Shown: positions 40,175 to 41,634 of the stretch, in pieces
How positions within the stretch are numbered: the first letter of the stretch is position 1
Layout: each line of letters opens with the position of its first letter
Assembly (NCBI GenBank): GCA_963575745.1
Contig: CAUYUJ010015281.1
Coordinates: forward strand, 301,406 to 343,039
Direction of reading: 5' to 3'
Source: Prorocentrum cordatum
Taxonomy: Eukaryota; Sar; Dinophyceae; Prorocentrales; Prorocentraceae
DNA: 41,634 nt
The notes under the pieces: generated by a model
The model's database searches: none
What the model was told of the DNA's origin: nothing
What the model saw: only the letters and a program-made list of their open reading frames with translations
Translations under genes and position numbers: made by a program

Positions 40175-41634
40175 ATGCTCACAGACCCCTCTATGCCGAG
40201 GCGCCGCTTGCGGCAGAAGACGGACACGGGGCACGTGGTGCCGTCTCCCCCAGTCCCGTCCGCAGGCGTGGACGCCGAGGCCGTCGAAACCAAAGCCATC
40301 CGGGACGCCTTGAAGGCCGTCTTAGTAGGCAAGGACTTGAAACACATTTCGTTGCGTGAGTGTCGCCGCCAGGTCGCTTTGAAACTCGGTTTGCAAGAGC
40401 ATGCTTTGGACCAACGCAAGCACGAGTTCATGAGCCTGACAACCGAGGTCGTTTCGGAAACGCAGCCCGACCAGGACGCCGCGTCGCCTCTGGAGACCGT
40501 GTTGGCTGAGGCCGAGAAGCTGGACTCGTTGCAGTGGGTATACTTGGTGACCATATCGCGCGTCCTGGACGCGACCCTTCCCGACGGCCGCCAGCACCGC
40601 GATCTTGGCGCGATGAGCCGGGAGGACATCGGAAAAGCAGTGGCCGACGCATTCAACAATCCGATTCCGACTGGGTCCGCGGGCGGCCGCCCTAGGAAGG
40701 AACCGGACGGCCAAGCGCTCGTGTCCATGGCGGTGGTGTTCCAGGAGAAGCGCAAAGACGGCGCGATCCATTTCCACGTTGCTGTGAAGCTGACTAGGTC
40801 GGGCCGTTTCCAGCAGGCCAAGCGCACTCTGCGTGAGCGCCATTTGTTGCCGAGCCATTTCTCTGGTTCCCACCTGCGAATGTGGAGCGCCGTGAGGTAC
40901 GGGTATATGGAGACCCCAGCCAAACCAAATGTCGACGACGCCCCGTGGGTGTGGCAGCCAGACTGGGCCGGGTTCGCGCGCGAGAACGACGCCATCGACC
41001 TCTTCGAGATGTCGCAGGAGCCATACATGGCAGGCGTGTGGGTGAAGCGCCGGGAGGCCACGGACAAGGCGGCCGGGGCGATGGGCACGAAGACGACGTT
41101 CGACCTCGTAGACTTGACCTCGACCATCATCGCCAAGCACTTGTGGACGAAGGGCAGCCTGATGGCGTACGTCCAGGACCGCGGGACGAAGGCCATGCAG
41201 CGGTTCGTCCGCAGCCGAGTGCGCAAGCTGACGGCTGACCTTGAGGAGACGAAGGAGTGGGCGTCTGCCCGCGAGATCGCGGCCTTCGAGGCGGTGGACG
41301 ATTGGACGCTCGTGTGCCGCTGCGCTGAGGAGACATGTCCCCATGGCCCGGCGTGCTCGTACAGGTCAGCCGTGGAGACCATCTTCTCCCGCAACGCCGC
41401 TTCTTTCGACGTTCGGGAGCTCGCGGCGTCTCTGCGGGACATTCTGATGGTCGGCCCGAAGAAGACGACGGGGGTGCCCTTCCTGGTGGGGCCGTCGAAT
41501 TCCGGGAAGAGCACGGTAGTTTACCCTTTCGACGACTTGTTCACTCCGAAACGGGTTCTGCACAAGCCTGCCTTGGGCTCCTCCTTTGGACTCCGGAACC
41601 TGGCCAGCGGCACGAAGCGGTTCATCTTCTGGGG
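40175..41634 (+). CDS. Rep-like protein: HUH endonuclease plus SF3 helicase, cut by window end
   Basis: This is a replication-initiator-type protein. The frame is open from 40124 to the window end with no stop. ATG 40175 (G at -3) is the first Met; ATG 40193 is an alternative. Residues about 121-250 look like an HUH endonuclease: motif I WVYLVTISR (121-129), motif II His199-Phe-His201 (AIHFHVAVKL), and a tyrosine motif VRYGYME with Tyr242 and Tyr244 and Lys250 nearby. Next come a linker, a Cys/His cluster (Cys381, 383, 388, His390, Cys394) and the helicase with Walker A GPSNSGKST (439-447). The window ends in Walker B; the last base reads G where the other copy has A (Asp). The architecture is that of ssDNA virus, plasmid and some transposon Reps (nicking and rolling-circle or hairpin replication in the nucleus). 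Copy number suggests a mobile element or an endogenised viral gene. The frame is intact over 486 codons. Confidence 0.85.
   Translation, partial: MLTDPSMPRRRLRQKTDTGHVVPSPPVPSAGVDAEAVETKAIRDALKAVLVGKDLKHISLRECRRQVALKLGLQEHALDQRKHEFMSLTTEVVSETQPDQDAASPLETVLAEAEKLDSLQWVYLVTISRVLDATLPDGRQHRDLGAMSREDIGKAVADAFNNPIPTGSAGGRPRKEPDGQALVSMAVVFQEKRKDGAIHFHVAVKLTRSGRFQQAKRTLRERHLLPSHFSGSHLRMWSAVRYGYMETPAKPNVDDAPWVWQPDWAGFARENDAIDLFEMSQEPYMAGVWVKRREATDKAAGAMGTKTTFDLVDLTSTIIAKHLWTKGSLMAYVQDRGTKAMQRFVRSRVRKLTADLEETKEWASAREIAAFEAVDDWTLVCRCAEETCPHGPACSYRSAVETIFSRNAASFDVRELAASLRDILMVGPKKTTGVPFLVGPSNSGKSTVVYPFDDLFTPKRVLHKPALGSSFGLRNLASGTKRFIFW

Noticed and set aside
40111-41514. A 467-codon minus-strand frame
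   Set aside because: It lies wholly antisense to the Rep gene and has a matching antisense frame at the other Rep copy (36106-36525). The plus-strand frame carries all recognisable motifs.

Overview
The window looks like nuclear DNA of a dinoflagellate. The DNA is GC-rich and repeat-dense. Coding signal on the minus strand comes as exons with small GT-AG introns and belongs to gene families that have no useful name. A Tc1/mariner-like transposase on the plus strand appears to carry two short GC-AG introns, a splice class typical of dinoflagellates. No rRNA, tRNA, CRISPR array or bacterial operon signal was seen. The species cannot be set from sequence alone; a Prorocentrum/Suessiales-type genome fits best (inference).

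Minus strand, 32.6 to 0.8 kb: four coding clusters. Cluster D (32626-30187, plus a likely exon near 27.7 kb) has an exon of about 660 codons with a basic, HMG-box-like helical tail, followed by a short exon. Cluster C (about 22.28-20.39 kb) has an acidic linker, a Pro/Ala/Gly linker and a terminal Cys/His-containing module. Cluster B (9179-8046) has three exons. Cluster A (5421-797) begins at a strong-consensus ATG, has an N-terminal Cys4-type zinc motif and a long helical exon. My reading is the 3' half of one large gene (D-C, possibly B) followed by the 5' half of another (A), or one very large gene. Four single-base frame shifts, three beside homopolymers or microsatellites, suggest assembly indels or early decay. 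Introns and spacers are filled with homopolymers, purine/pyrimidine tracts, minisatellites and degenerate ATCC-type arrays.

Plus strand, 33.6-41.6 kb: a mobile-element cluster. It holds a MITE-like inverted repeat (33.66-33.90), the transposase (34208-35749), and a 5'-truncated Rep/helicase copy (36173-37.5 kb) framed by 96-bp direct repeats. A 258-bp foldback element with a 9-bp target duplication interrupts that copy's reading frame. After more minisatellites, a second Rep gene (40175 to the window end) has an intact HUH endonuclease domain and the start of an SF3 helicase. The two Rep copies differ at about 8 of 473 bases, so duplication is recent. The HUH-SF3 Rep family is the most interesting content: a rolling-circle-type replication protein related in architecture to ssDNA virus/plasmid Reps, amplified in a protist genome.
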